From NCBI RefSeq assembly GCF_001945365.1, contig NZ_MSTQ01000004.1, forward strand, positions 62,001-126,000: 64,000 nucleotides of DNA, written 5' to 3'. This DNA comes from Pseudomonas reinekei. GTDB lineage: Bacteria > Pseudomonadota > Gammaproteobacteria > Pseudomonadales > Pseudomonadaceae. Position numbers and translations under genes: made by a program. Shown here piece after piece: positions 1 through 8,479 of this stretch. The notes beneath the pieces were generated by a model. That model did no database searches. It was not told where the DNA came from and was given only the letters and a program-made list of their open reading frames with translations. Numbering within the stretch: position 1 is the stretch's first letter; each line of letters begins with the position of its first letter.

Positions 1-43
1 CGGTGGCAGGCTTCGAATGTACAGGCCGGCGTTGGCAAAAACA

Positions 44-1096
44 TCAGCTGCGCAGCGAATCAGAAGTCTCTGTCAGAAAATTCGCATCGCCCGTTTGGTA
101 GCGCGCCCGATACCGTCCCGGACTCTCACCCGTCCACTTCTTGAATGCCCGGTGAAACGCGCTCGGCTCCTGGAAGCCCAATTGCTCGGCGATGTCACTG
201 ATGCTCGCGCGGCTTTCGCGAAGTTGCTCGAACGCCACTGCGCGTCGCACTTCGTCCTTTATCTCCTGGTAGGAACAACCCTCGCGTTCCAGTTTTCGGC
301 GAAAGGTGCTGGGGCTCAGGTGTTGTTCCAGGGCAAAGGCCTGCAGGGTCGGCCATTCGCTGTAATGGCTGTTGCGCAGGCGTTGATGCACTTGCGACGC
401 CAGACCATGCTGATTGCGAAAACGGATCACCAGCCATTGCGGCGCGGTGCGCAAAAATACTTTCAGCGAGGCCAGGTCCTGCACAACCGGCAGGCGCAGG
501 TAGTGGCTGGCGAATTCGATTTCGGTGCGCTCGGCACCGAAGGTCAGGTTAGGTCCCCACAGTAAACGGTCATCGCTCAGCGACAGGCGTTCATGGCGAA
601 AGTCCGCGCGGTCGATGGGAATGCGCCGGCCGCCCAGCCAACAGAGCAAACTGATCATCAGCACCAGGAAGGTTTCTTCGCCGAAACGACTGGCATCGAC
701 GTGCTGTGAATCGGTGTCCAAGCTGATCACCGCGCGTTTGCCGCGCACGGTCAGCGTGCCGCGAAAGTCGTGCAGGAACAGGCCGAAATTAGCCAGGCAC
801 TGGCGCATGGCCTTGTGCAGGTCGGGTTCCTGAATCAATGCCCGGCAAATCAGCGCAAAAGCCCCCGGCGGCATGCCGTGGGAATCAAGGCCGAAGAACT
901 CGTCATTGAGCTCGCGGATCTGGATCAGCCACAACGCTGCAAAGGCACTGGCCGGCACCCGCGCCGACGGCTGCTGCATCACGGCGGGATCGATGCCGGC
1001 CTGTTCCAGCACGCCACGCACACGCTGCGGATCGTCCGCCAGCCCATGGATCATTGCCTGCACGAAGTAGGCGGCCACTGAATCCTTTTCCCGCAT
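44..1096 (-). CDS. AraC family transcriptional regulator
   Basis: A 350-residue DNA-binding regulator. The first ~190 residues look like the arabinose-binding-type sensor domain found in OruR/ArgR-like AraC proteins (VAAYFVQAMIHGL at the start). The last ~100 residues carry the two helix-turn-helix motifs and end with the family signature AEQLGFQEPSAFHRAFKKWTG. An open frame continues further upstream, but the start at 1096 is preceded by GGGAGAGAGG on the coding strand and gives the usual family length. It is divergent from the acyl-CoA dehydrogenase gene at 1262 with a 165-base gap, so it may control it. The inducer cannot be read from sequence. Confidence 0.9.
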   Translation of the reverse strand: MREKDSVAAYFVQAMIHGLADDPQRVRGVLEQAGIDPAVMQQPSARVPASAFAALWLIQIRELNDEFFGLDSHGMPPGAFALICRALIQEPDLHKAMRQCLANFGLFLHDFRGTLTVRGKRAVISLDTDSQHVDASRFGEETFLVLMISLLCWLGGRRIPIDRADFRHERLSLSDDRLLWGPNLTFGAERTEIEFASHYLRLPVVQDLASLKVFLRTAPQWLVIRFRNQHGLASQVHQRLRNSHYSEWPTLQAFALEQHLSPSTFRRKLEREGCSYQEIKDEVRRAVAFEQLRESRASISDIAEQLGFQEPSAFHRAFKKWTGESPGRYRARYQTGDANFLTETSDSLRS

Positions 1097-1261
1097 GTGA
1101 ACGCCTCTCTCCCGATCACCCGAAATGGCAAAAAACATCAGTCCCGTTGAACAGTTTCGGCATAGAACAACCGCCCTGCCGGTTCTAGACTCGCGGCAAT
1201 AGTACGCTTTCGGCCGCCCCGTCGGCCAAGGTATCGCAGGGTTTATCGGAAGGACGGCAAC

Positions 1262-2113
1262 ATGAATCTGCAAAACATTGGCGTGATCGGCGCTGGCACC
1301 ATGGGCAACGGCATCGCGCAAGTGTGCGCCCTCGCCGGCTTCAACGTGACCTTGCTCGACATCAGCGAAAGCGCTTTGCAAAAAGCCCTCGCGACGGTCG
1401 GCAAAAACCTTGATCGACAGATCGCCAAGGACACCCTGACCACCGAACAGAAAAACCTCGCCCTCGACAAGATTCGCACCAGCACCGATTACAGCAGCCT
1501 GCACAACGCGCAGCTGGTGATCGAAGCCGCCACCGAAAATCTCGACCTGAAACTGCGGGTGCTGCAACAGATTGCCGCGCAGGTCAGCGCTGATTGCGTG
1601 ATCGCGTCCAACACCTCGTCGCTGTCGATCACCCAGCTTGCCGCCAGTGTCAGCCAGCCTGAGCGTTTCATCGGCCTGCACTTCTTCAACCCGGTGCCGG
1701 TGATGGGGCTCATCGAAGTCATTCGCGGCCTGCAGACCAGTGACGCTACCCACGCACTGGCGCTGGACATGGCCACCACCCTGGGCAAAACCGCGATCAC
1801 CGCCGGCAACCGCCCGGGGTTTGTGGTCAACCGGATTCTGGTGCCGATGATCAACGAAGCGATCCTGGTGTTTCAGGAAGGCCTGGCCAGCGCCGAAGAC
1901 ATTGACGCCGGCATGCGCCTAGGCTGCAACCAGCCCATCGGCCCGTTGGCGCTGGCCGACCTGATCGGCCTCGACACCCTGCTGGCGATCATGGAAGCGT
2001 TCTACGAAGGCTTCAACGACAGCAAATATCGGCCGGCGCCGCTGCTCAAGGAAATGGTGGCCGCCGGTTACCTGGGACGCAAAACGGGGCGCGGCTTCCA
2101 TGCCTATGCCTGA
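1262..2113 (+). CDS. 3-hydroxybutyryl-CoA dehydrogenase
   Basis: A 283-residue NAD-dependent short-chain 3-hydroxyacyl-CoA dehydrogenase, oxidising 3-hydroxybutyryl-CoA to acetoacetyl-CoA. The N-terminal Rossmann motif GAGTMGNGIAQ is at residues ~9-19. The catalytic segment LHFFNPVPVMGLIEVI is near residue 140. The C-terminal helical domain ends in GYLGRKTGRGFHAY, as in the family. A GGAAGG ribosome site precedes the ATG. The next gene, a TetR regulator, overlaps its end by 14 bases, so the two are probably co-transcribed. This is the one-domain bacterial type (Hbd/PaaH), not the long FadB fusion. Confidence 0.93.
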   Translation: MNLQNIGVIGAGTMGNGIAQVCALAGFNVTLLDISESALQKALATVGKNLDRQIAKDTLTTEQKNLALDKIRTSTDYSSLHNAQLVIEAATENLDLKLRVLQQIAAQVSADCVIASNTSSLSITQLAASVSQPERFIGLHFFNPVPVMGLIEVIRGLQTSDATHALALDMATTLGKTAITAGNRPGFVVNRILVPMINEAILVFQEGLASAEDIDAGMRLGCNQPIGPLALADLIGLDTLLAIMEAFYEGFNDSKYRPAPLLKEMVAAGYLGRKTGRGFHAYA

Positions 2114-2759
2114 GCGTTGCTCGCGTTTCGCCGAATACCGCGACAAAGTGCTGGAACTGTTCGCCTGCAAGGGCTTCGGTCAGGTCGGCATGCGTGAGCT
2201 CGCGACGTGCCTGGGGCTTTCCCCGGGCTCGTTGTATCACCATTACCCGAGCAAACAGCACCTGTTGCTGGACCTCATCGAAGAATTCTACGAAGAGTTG
2301 CTGGCGACGCTGGGGCGCATCCCGCAAAAGGCGCCGGCCAAACGCGACCGACTCAACAACCTGATTCGCACGCACCTCAATTTGCACCGCGACATGCCGT
2401 GGCATTTTCGCCTGGTGGAACGCGACAGCGGCTGCCTGAATGAAGAGCAGCAGGCACGGGTCCGGCAGTTGCGCGAGCAATACGAACGCACGTTGCTGGT
2501 GGTGCTCGGCGCACGCTCGCGCTTCAGTGAATCCGGCCAACTGGCGGCCGGGCACGCCATTGCCTCACTGCTCAACAGTGCGCCCAGTTGGCTGACCACT
2601 CATGCCCTGGATGAGCACGAGCACAATGAATTGCTGGAGAACCTGGTGGGCGGTGCCATCGAACGCCTGCTCGCGCCAAGGCGCACGGGCGAGGCGATAA
2701 GCATCAGCCGATCTATCGAAAAAACATCTAACAATATTCAGGCAGCCGCCGCGTTTTAG
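2100..2759 (+). CDS. TetR/AcrR family transcriptional regulator
   Basis: A 219-residue repressor-type protein. The N-terminal helix-turn-helix spans residues ~12-58 (GFGQVGMRELATCLGLSPG, then SLYHHYPSKQHLL), followed by an all-helical ligand domain. It starts inside the end of the dehydrogenase gene, so translation is probably coupled. That position suggests it senses a fatty-acid or acyl-CoA metabolite, which is inference. The C-terminal ~25 residues (GEAISISRSIEKTSNN...) look low in structure and could be an extension. Confidence 0.88.
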   Translation: MPMPERCSRFAEYRDKVLELFACKGFGQVGMRELATCLGLSPGSLYHHYPSKQHLLLDLIEEFYEELLATLGRIPQKAPAKRDRLNNLIRTHLNLHRDMPWHFRLVERDSGCLNEEQQARVRQLREQYERTLLVVLGARSRFSESGQLAAGHAIASLLNSAPSWLTTHALDEHEHNELLENLVGGAIERLLAPRRTGEAISISRSIEKTSNNIQAAAAF

Positions 2760-2849
2760 CGCTTTGCTGTCCCCGGTCAGAACATCAGAATTCATCGCGC
2801 CAAGCGATGTCCGAACCGTTGTGCACCTTCATTGACCGGGAGCAGCACC

Positions 2850-3263
2850 ATGAAAATCAATCCCTACCTCATCTTCAACGGCGACTGCAAAGCCGCTTTC
2901 ACCTTCTACGAGCAATGCCTGCAAGGCAAAATCGAAGCGATGATGGCCTTCGGCGAAACACCTGCCGCCGAGCACGTCCCGAAAGACCATCATCACCTGA
3001 TCATCCACACCTGCCTGAAGGTCGGCGATCAGATGCTGATGGCTTCAGATACCACGCCCGACCGCCCTACCCAAGGCATGAGCGGCTGCTCGATCTCGCT
3101 GAATGTCGACAGCATCGCCGAAGCCGAGCGGGTGTTTAAGGCGCTGGCCGATGGCGGCACAGTGGAAATGCCACTGGACGCCACTTTCTGGGCGGCACGC
3201 TTCGGCATGCTGGTCGACAAGTATGGTGTGTCGTGGATGGTCAATTGCGAAAAGGACCAGTGA
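2850..3263 (+). CDS. VOC family (PhnB-like) protein
   Basis: A 137-residue single-domain protein of the glyoxalase/VOC fold, PhnB/DUF1428-like. Family marks are INPYLIFNGDCKAAFTFYEQ at the start, GETPAAEHVP, the HHHLIIH strand, and the end strand FWAARFGMLVDKYGVSWMVN. The start at 2850 was preferred to an upstream in-frame start because it follows GGGAGCAGCACC. The enzymatic role of this subgroup is not established. It stands alone between the TetR gene and a terminator. Confidence 0.88.
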   Translation: MKINPYLIFNGDCKAAFTFYEQCLQGKIEAMMAFGETPAAEHVPKDHHHLIIHTCLKVGDQMLMASDTTPDRPTQGMSGCSISLNVDSIAEAERVFKALADGGTVEMPLDATFWAARFGMLVDKYGVSWMVNCEKDQ

Positions 3264-3291
3264 CATCACCCGTCTGTTGCACGCCTGAAAC

Positions 3292-3318
3292 AGCCCAATC
3301 TGAAAGGTTTGGGCTTTC
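3292..3318 (+). terminator. Rho-independent terminator after the VOC gene
   Basis: Inverted repeat AGCCCAA / TTGGGCT with a short loop, followed by TTCT, 29 bases after the VOC stop codon. The T tract is short. Confidence 0.6.
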
Positions 3319-3622
3319 TGGCAACTCCCCGGCCGTCTGCTACCGTCAACATAACGTCCCTTGTAGCCATGGATTGCAAACCGTCAACGGTCGAACACTC
3401 AAAGGGATGGTTCATCAAGTAACGGAAATAGCCGGGCCACAGGCGTTGTACAACCTTTCGTCGCAAAGCAAAACACGGGGTGCAATTCATGACCGTGTCT
3501 GGCTTACGGCTTGCACAGGCGGAGCGTCGCTGCCCGGAATGACATAATTCTGACACGGCAGCACCTCAAACTAATGCTTAAGGACTCCAGCGAAACGCTT
3601 GGTCAGTCACCGGAGATGTAAC
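3319..3622. other. Intergenic stretch without a supported gene
   Basis: A stretch of about 300 bases between the VOC terminator and the small gene at 3623. Short open frames on both strands lack ribosome sites and recognisable protein sequence. I see no convincing repeat or RNA signature. It marks the left border of the stress island. Confidence 0.4.
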
Positions 3623-3832
3623 GTGTCAACTCTCAATGAAATCGCAGCGAACCACGCGAGAATGGCCAAGGCAAAAGAGTTGGAGGCGACCGGGTTGGGC
3701 GAGCGACAGCTTCAGATTGTGGGCAGTTTTGAAATCCCCTCCATGGATAACCAGCAGCCGGTCGTGTCCATGCACCTTGTGGCCGGTGCACAGGAAAATG
3801 CTCTGAGTTCAGCCTACCCGCTCAACCACTAG
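3623..3832 (+). CDS. Small hypothetical protein (69 aa)
   Basis: An unrecognised 69-residue protein starting at a GTG preceded by CGGAGATG at good spacing. An upstream in-frame TTG at 3599 lacks this support. The sequence is soluble and mildly charged (EIAANHARMAKAKELEATG), with no signal peptide or metal motif. Its last bases overlap the end of the convergent metal ATPase gene by 4 bases. Function unknown. Confidence 0.5.
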   Translation: MSTLNEIAANHARMAKAKELEATGLGERQLQIVGSFEIPSMDNQQPVVSMHLVAGAQENALSSAYPLNH

Positions 3833-6111
3833 CGCCAATCCAGAAAACGAAACAGCTCTTCCTCCTGCTCGAAGTGCAATTGCACGAGGGTGTCGAGCCG
3901 AATCAGCTGGTGTTGAACCTCATCAGCTGACGTCGTCGCAGGGTCGGAACGAAAGTCTCGGCTCATGCGCGCCAGCAAATGGATAAGACGAAAAATCTCC
4001 CGGTGAGCGTGGCTCATGGCCGCCATCGGGTCCTCGCCTGGCATGCTTCGCGTCAGCAGCGGGTACAGTGCGCTTTCATCTTCGTGTTCATGCTGCGCCA
4101 GTGATGTCTGCAGCTTGTCGACCAGTGCCTGCAAGTCGGCCTGTGCTTGCGCAAACGGGCGCTTGGCAAAGTCGCTGGCCATCTGGTGCAGATCGCTCAG
4201 CACCGTGGAGAGTTGCTGGTGTTCGTCTTGCAGGTGATCGATGTGCTCGGCGCTCAGCTTGCGTTTCCTGCGCCCCCACGATGGCCCCAGTGCCCGCAAG
4301 GCGTTAAGGATGATCACCACGTCGATGCCCTCCTGCACCACGGCGCCAATCAATGGCGGCAGGTAACCGTGGGCCGCCACCACCATCGCCAGCAACGACA
4401 GGCCCATCCCGACCAGCACCCCCTGGCGGGCGATGTAGCGGGTGCGGCGGGCAATGTCCAGCGCCTCGACCAGACGATCCAGGCGATCCACCAGCAGGAC
4501 GACACCCGCGGCTTGTGCGGAAGCGGTGGCACCACCTGCCCCCATGGCCACACCGACGTTGGCCGCCGCCAGCGCGGGGGCGTCGTTGATGCCGTCGCCG
4601 ACCATCAGCGTGCTGGCGCGCAGGCAACCTTGCTGAACAGCACGCACTTTTTCTTCAGGGGTCAACCCGGCACGCAGTTCATCAATCCCGGCTGACAGCG
4701 CAATCATCTGCGCGGTTTCCAGGCGATCGCCGGTGAGCATGACAATCCTTTCGATACCTCTGTTGCGCAGCCGACGCAGGGTTTGCGGGGTTTCGCGCCG
4801 AACATTGTCGGAGAACACCAGCAGGCCAGCGAGCGCCCCGTCCACTTCGATGAAGCTGCCACTGCACGCCAGGTAATCCATGTGGCGCAGCATGGCTGAG
4901 GCCCATTCGCTCACAGGGGTTTGTTCATGCGCAAAAGTCAACGTACCGAAACGCACCCGCACGCCATCGACCCGCCCACAAAGCCCCGAGCCCGGGTTTT
5001 CTTCCACGTCCTGCGGCACGCTGAGGGGCAACTGGCGCTGATGCGCCGCGTCGACAATGGCCTGGGAGATGGGGTGAGTCGAGGCCTGCGCGATCGAGGC
5101 GGCCAGGCTCAGTAGACGATCCGGGTCGGCCAGCCCGTTGACCTCTATCGACTGCAGGCGGGCATGGCCGCTGGTCAGCGTGCCGGTCTTGTCGAGAAAC
5201 ATCTGCTTTACCCCGGCCAGTGCTTCCAGCGTCGCGCCATCCTTGATCAGGATCCCGCGCCGTGCCGCCCTCGAAATGCCAGACATGATGGAAATGGGGA
5301 CCGCCAGAATCAACGGGCAAGGCGTAGCCACCACCAGCACCGCCAATGCTCGCAAGGGATCACCACTCACTTGCCAGGCCACGGCGGCAATCAGCAACGT
5401 CAGCGGTATGAAATACAGCGCATAGCGGTCAGCCAGTCGCACAAAAGGTGCGCGCGAACGGCGCGCGGCCTCGGCCAGCCGGACAATACCGGCATAGGTG
5501 CTTTGCGCTGACGTTTTTGTGGCCGTCAGCAGGAAGGGCGCCCCCACATTGGATACCCCACTGGGCAGTTGCTCTCCCTCTCGATGGGTGACAGGCAACG
5601 ACTCACCGCTCAGTGCCGACTCGTCCAGAATGGCTGCCGCACTGAGAAGACAGCCGTCGACTGGCACGACCTCTCCCAACCGTACCAGCAGTGTGTGATG
5701 TGGCTGGATTTGCTCGACGGGGATCTGGCGTAAGCCGCCCTCCTCCTGCAACCAGGCCGTCCGTGGGGCGCGGTCGACGAGGGCTCGCAGTTCGCGTTCG
5801 GCGCGTTGTGTGGTGAAAAACTCCAATGTCCGCCCGGATGCCAGCATCAAGGCGATCACCGCTGCGACCAATGTCTGCTGGAACATCAGCGCGGCGACTA
5901 TCGACAGCAATGCGATCAAGTCTACGCCCGCCTCCCCTCGAGCCAGTCGCCGGGCAATCTCGACGAGCAGGATCAACGCCATCACCACGCTTCCCGCAGC
6001 CCAGCACAGTGATGCCCAGTCAGGTTTTTGCCCAAGCTGCGCAGCGCCCCCCACCAGCAACGTCAAGGCCGTGAGCAACAACAGCGCGGGGTCTAGCCAT
6101 TTACTGAGCAT
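3829..6111 (-). CDS. P1B-5 type heavy-metal P-type ATPase with C-terminal hemerythrin domain (Nia-like)
   Basis: An inner-membrane metal efflux ATPase of about 760 residues. The order is N-terminal membrane helices, actuator loop with SGES, a further helix pair, phosphorylation motif DKTGT, and hinge motif GDGINDAPA. The transmembrane metal motif reads TPCP where Cu/Zn pumps have CPC. The last ~140 residues form a hemerythrin-like helical domain with ligand-type segments HLQDEH, HEHED, HAHREIF and HFEQEEELF. TPC plus a hemerythrin tail is the known signature of P1B-5 pumps such as rhizobial Nia, linked to Fe(II)/Ni(II). There is no N-terminal Cys metal-binding domain. The start at 6111 has GAGG upstream; an in-frame ATG at 6141 is possible. 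Confidence 0.9.
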   Translation of the reverse strand: MLSKWLDPALLLLTALTLLVGGAAQLGQKPDWASLCWAAGSVVMALILLVEIARRLARGEAGVDLIALLSIVAALMFQQTLVAAVIALMLASGRTLEFFTTQRAERELRALVDRAPRTAWLQEEGGLRQIPVEQIQPHHTLLVRLGEVVPVDGCLLSAAAILDESALSGESLPVTHREGEQLPSGVSNVGAPFLLTATKTSAQSTYAGIVRLAEAARRSRAPFVRLADRYALYFIPLTLLIAAVAWQVSGDPLRALAVLVVATPCPLILAVPISIMSGISRAARRGILIKDGATLEALAGVKQMFLDKTGTLTSGHARLQSIEVNGLADPDRLLSLAASIAQASTHPISQAIVDAAHQRQLPLSVPQDVEENPGSGLCGRVDGVRVRFGTLTFAHEQTPVSEWASAMLRHMDYLACSGSFIEVDGALAGLLVFSDNVRRETPQTLRRLRNRGIERIVMLTGDRLETAQMIALSAGIDELRAGLTPEEKVRAVQQGCLRASTLMVGDGINDAPALAAANVGVAMGAGGATASAQAAGVVLLVDRLDRLVEALDIARRTRYIARQGVLVGMGLSLLAMVVAAHGYLPPLIGAVVQEGIDVVIILNALRALGPSWGRRKRKLSAEHIDHLQDEHQQLSTVLSDLHQMASDFAKRPFAQAQADLQALVDKLQTSLAQHEHEDESALYPLLTRSMPGEDPMAAMSHAHREIFRLIHLLARMSRDFRSDPATTSADEVQHQLIRLDTLVQLHFEQEEELFRFLDWR

Positions 6112-6318
6112 TGAAGCGAGTACCTCAAAAACGAATGGCATTGCCCATGCTGAACATCACGCGGGTGGCTGGACCGTGAGGATGACCTCAACGACTCAAG
6201 TCAGCGACGCATCTCTAGAGCTTAGGTCTCGAATGCGTTACGTGTCCGATTTGGCTCACTCATTGAAGCTCAACACAAGGGAAGACGACTTTCGGATAAA
6301 CAGGTGTGTGCCCTCTTT

Positions 6319-6332
6319 CTGATCTAAATCAA
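6319..6332. promoter_or_regulatory. FNR/Anr-type box between the metal ATPase and hsp20
   Basis: CTGATCTAAATCAA, one mismatch to TTGAT-N4-ATCAA. It lies in the 418-base divergent region between the ATPase (start 6111) and Hsp20 (start 6530), about 200 bases from either. That makes it a weaker case than the other boxes. I see nothing else clear in this stretch. Confidence 0.5.
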
Positions 6333-6529
6333 ACAGGCTCGGGACGTTCAGGAGAAATTAGAGACAGTCGCAGAATCATCAGATTCGATGCCTGCAGACC
6401 TCGCGTCAGGCGCAGAGTCCCACGACCAATCGATAACAAGGTGCAGCCCCTGGGCCTTCGCTCTGTTCTTTCAGGGTGGACCGACGGATGGGTTGTCGGC
6501 AGCCACCTTTATCCAAGAGGAGTGTAAAA

Positions 6530-7072
6530 ATGAGCAATTCCGTGAAAAAAATGCCCGTGACTCAGGACGATAAAACCAGTGAGCATTCAGTGGTCACTGA
6601 TCTTTGGCGCCCTCTGGAAAAACTCCGGCAACAGGTCGATCACCTGTTCGAAGACTTCAATCACCGTTCAAGCCTGTCACCCTTAGGCCGTGGCTTGTTT
6701 GATATCGATCCGCTCTGGCGGCGAGAACTCATCGGTCACAGCCTGCCTGCCGTGGACATCACCGAAAAAGACAAGAGTTTCGAAATCACTGCCGAACTGC
6801 CCGGCATGGATCAGAAAAACATTGAGGTCAAACTGTCCAATGGCAGCCTGATCATCAAAGGGGAAAAGAAAGAAGACAAGGAAGAAAAACGCAAAGGCTA
6901 CTACCTTAGCGAGCGTCACTATGGTTCCTTCGAGCGGGTTTTCAACCTTCCCAAAGGCGTCGATGCCGATAAGATCGAGGCGAGCTTCAGCAAAGGCGTG
7001 CTGAGCCTCTCGCTGCCGAAAAAGCCTGAAGCCATGAAAGCGGATAAGGTCGTGCCGATCAAAGCCGATTGA
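6530..7072 (+). CDS. Small heat shock protein, Hsp20 family
   Basis: A 180-residue cytoplasmic ATP-independent holdase. The alpha-crystallin domain spans residues ~75-175: LPAVDITEKDKSFEITAELPGMD opens it and the conserved ASFSKGVLSLSLPKK closes it. The N-terminal arm (~70 residues) contains WRPLEKLRQQVDHLFEDF, typical of class-A bacterial sHsps. AAGAGGAG precedes the chosen ATG, while an earlier in-frame ATG lacks a ribosome site. A strong terminator follows. It belongs with FtsH and the broken GroEL nearby as the island's protein-quality-control set. Confidence 0.95.
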   Translation: MSNSVKKMPVTQDDKTSEHSVVTDLWRPLEKLRQQVDHLFEDFNHRSSLSPLGRGLFDIDPLWRRELIGHSLPAVDITEKDKSFEITAELPGMDQKNIEVKLSNGSLIIKGEKKEDKEEKRKGYYLSERHYGSFERVFNLPKGVDADKIEASFSKGVLSLSLPKKPEAMKADKVVPIKAD

Positions 7073-7086
7073 ACCCCAGGCAGCTT

Positions 7087-7120
7087 GCCCCCGACGGGGA
7101 AACCGGCCGGGGGCTTTTTA
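7087..7120 (+). terminator. Rho-independent terminator after hsp20
   Basis: Stem GCCCCCG...CCGGGGGC followed by TTTTTATT, 14 bases after the hsp20 stop codon. Confidence 0.85.
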
Positions 7121-7292
7121 TTGTCAGCAGCGTCGGTATCGAGGCTGTTCGATACCGATGAATCAGACACTGGCGCGATACTCGAAAACAGTTACCGTTA
7201 AACCCTGTCCGGGCAGATGTGTCGGCGCAGGATATACGATGGGCGAGGACAAGATTTGCAGAGGCGCATGGACGTAAAACCTGCGAAACGTC

Positions 7293-7529
7293 TTACTTCA
7301 TCCGGCTGGCGCGTACATTGGCTTCGTCGGCCGTGCGTTGTGCTCGAACGGCCATTTCCGTTGCGAGTTGTGCCTTCAGATAGGCCTCATCAGCCCTGAC
7401 TCGAGCCCACGCAGCATTGCTTTCTGCGGACTCCAGGCGAGCGTCGATTTCCTGAGCCTGCCGATGACTGCACCCGGCCGTCGTCGCCAGGACTATGTTC
7501 AAGACTGCAACGGTGAAGTATCTGCTCAT
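7293..7529 (-). CDS. Lpp/OprI-like alanine-zipper lipoprotein
   Basis: A 78-residue outer-membrane lipoprotein. The signal peptide ends in the lipobox TTAGC (Cys ~20). The mature part is an alanine-rich heptad helix (ARLESAESNAAWARVRADEAY...), as in the trimeric OprI/Lpp family. It lacks the C-terminal Lys that anchors Lpp to peptidoglycan in the usual context, although it does end in RMK. GAGGAT precedes the ATG, and an FNR-type box lies 76 bases upstream. Probably a hypoxia-induced paralog of the main envelope lipoprotein. Confidence 0.8.
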   Translation of the reverse strand: MSRYFTVAVLNIVLATTAGCSHRQAQEIDARLESAESNAAWARVRADEAYLKAQLATEMAVRAQRTADEANVRASRMK

Positions 7530-7604
7530 TTTTTTATCCTCGGCTCTTGCGCCTGAAACACTGCAATTGACGATTCAAGTATCGGTGGGCATTGCCTGAC
7601 CTCT

Positions 7605-7618
7605 CTGATTTTTATCAA
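7605..7618 (-). promoter_or_regulatory. FNR/Anr-type box upstream of the lipoprotein gene
   Basis: CTGATTTTTATCAA, one mismatch to consensus. Its centre is ~82 bases upstream of the lipoprotein start at 7529. Confidence 0.7.
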
Positions 7619-7663
7619 TCAAACAGCAGCTGGCGATCAGCGGAAACGAGCACTGGCGCCTTC

Positions 7664-7677
7664 TTGATTTAACTCAA
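7664..7677 (+). promoter_or_regulatory. FNR/Anr-type box upstream of the BON gene
   Basis: TTGATTTAACTCAA, one mismatch to consensus. Its centre is ~76 bases upstream of the BON-protein ATG at 7747. Confidence 0.7.
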
Positions 7678-7746
7678 TGCGCCGATGTTGCTCAGGCGTA
7701 GAAAAGTGGGATGGGCAAATACCGCCCTTCTACCGAGGACATCGTC

Positions 7747-8394
7747 ATGAACGACTTGAGCCTGCGCAAAACCATTCTCGAAGAGCTCGAATTCCAGCCC
7801 GACATCGATGCCGCCAACATTGGCGTTGCCGTAGACAATGGTGTGGTCACCCTGTCCGGCCACGTTAACAATTACGCTCAGAAAGTCAGCGCCGAACGTG
7901 CAGTCAAGGCGGTCAAAGGCGTGCGTGCACTGGCCGAAGAAATTCAGGTAAGGCTGGACAAGGGGGCCGGCACGGCGGACGACACCATCGCCAATCGTGC
8001 GCTGAACATTATCGACTGGAGTTCCGATCTGCCCGTGGGCGCCGTCAAAGTCATTGTGGAAAACGGCTGGGTCAGCCTGGAAGGTCAGGTGGACTGGCAG
8101 TACCAGAAGGAAATCGTAGAACGAGCCGTACGCAAACTGTCCGGTGTGGTCGGCGTGGACAACCGACTCACGCTTCGTCCCCGGGTTGACGTGGGCGATA
8201 TCCAGAAACGCATCGAAGAAGCGCTCAAGCGCAATGCCGAAGTTGATGCCAAGGGGATTCATATCAAGGTTGAAGGCAATGTGGTCAAACTCGAAGGTAA
8301 GGTGCATCTGTGGCGTGAGCGTCAAATCGTGGAGCGGGCCGCCTGGTCGGTACCAGGCGTGAACAAGGTGGAAGATCATTTGCTGATCGCCTGA
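7747..8394 (+). CDS. Triple BON domain protein (OsmY-like)
   Basis: A 215-residue protein made of three BON repeats (residues ~5-70, ~78-145 and ~150-215). Each has the family pattern of a short helix, then VxxGxVxLxG (GVVTLSGHV, GWVSLEGQV, NVVKLEGKV), then a helix and GVxxVxxxL. BON proteins bind membranes or phospholipid and are stress-induced (OsmY, Kbp). No signal peptide is visible, so unlike OsmY it is probably cytoplasmic. The start at 7747 follows CGAGGAC. A terminator separates it from ftsH. Confidence 0.9.
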   Translation: MNDLSLRKTILEELEFQPDIDAANIGVAVDNGVVTLSGHVNNYAQKVSAERAVKAVKGVRALAEEIQVRLDKGAGTADDTIANRALNIIDWSSDLPVGAVKVIVENGWVSLEGQVDWQYQKEIVERAVRKLSGVVGVDNRLTLRPRVDVGDIQKRIEEALKRNAEVDAKGIHIKVEGNVVKLEGKVHLWRERQIVERAAWSVPGVNKVEDHLLIA

Positions 8395-8401
8395 ACCAAG
8401 G

Positions 8402-8434
8402 GCCCGGAGAAATTCAGTTTCCTCCGGGCTTTTT
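8402..8434 (+). terminator. Rho-independent terminator after the BON gene
   Basis: Perfect stem GCCCGGAG / CTCCGGGC with a 12-base loop and TTTTT, seven bases after the stop codon. Confidence 0.85.
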
Positions 8435-8479
8435 GACAATGGGTGCCCTTCCACATTGCCTTTTCCACGAGCCAAGGCC

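Noticed and set aside
1097..1753. Upstream extension of the AraC reading frame
   Set aside because: The extension runs antisense to the dehydrogenase gene, has no family sequence and passes a good internal ribosome site at the chosen start.
3266..3556. 96-residue minus-strand frame after the VOC gene
   Set aside because: No ribosome site, overlaps the terminator hairpin and the text resembles no protein family.
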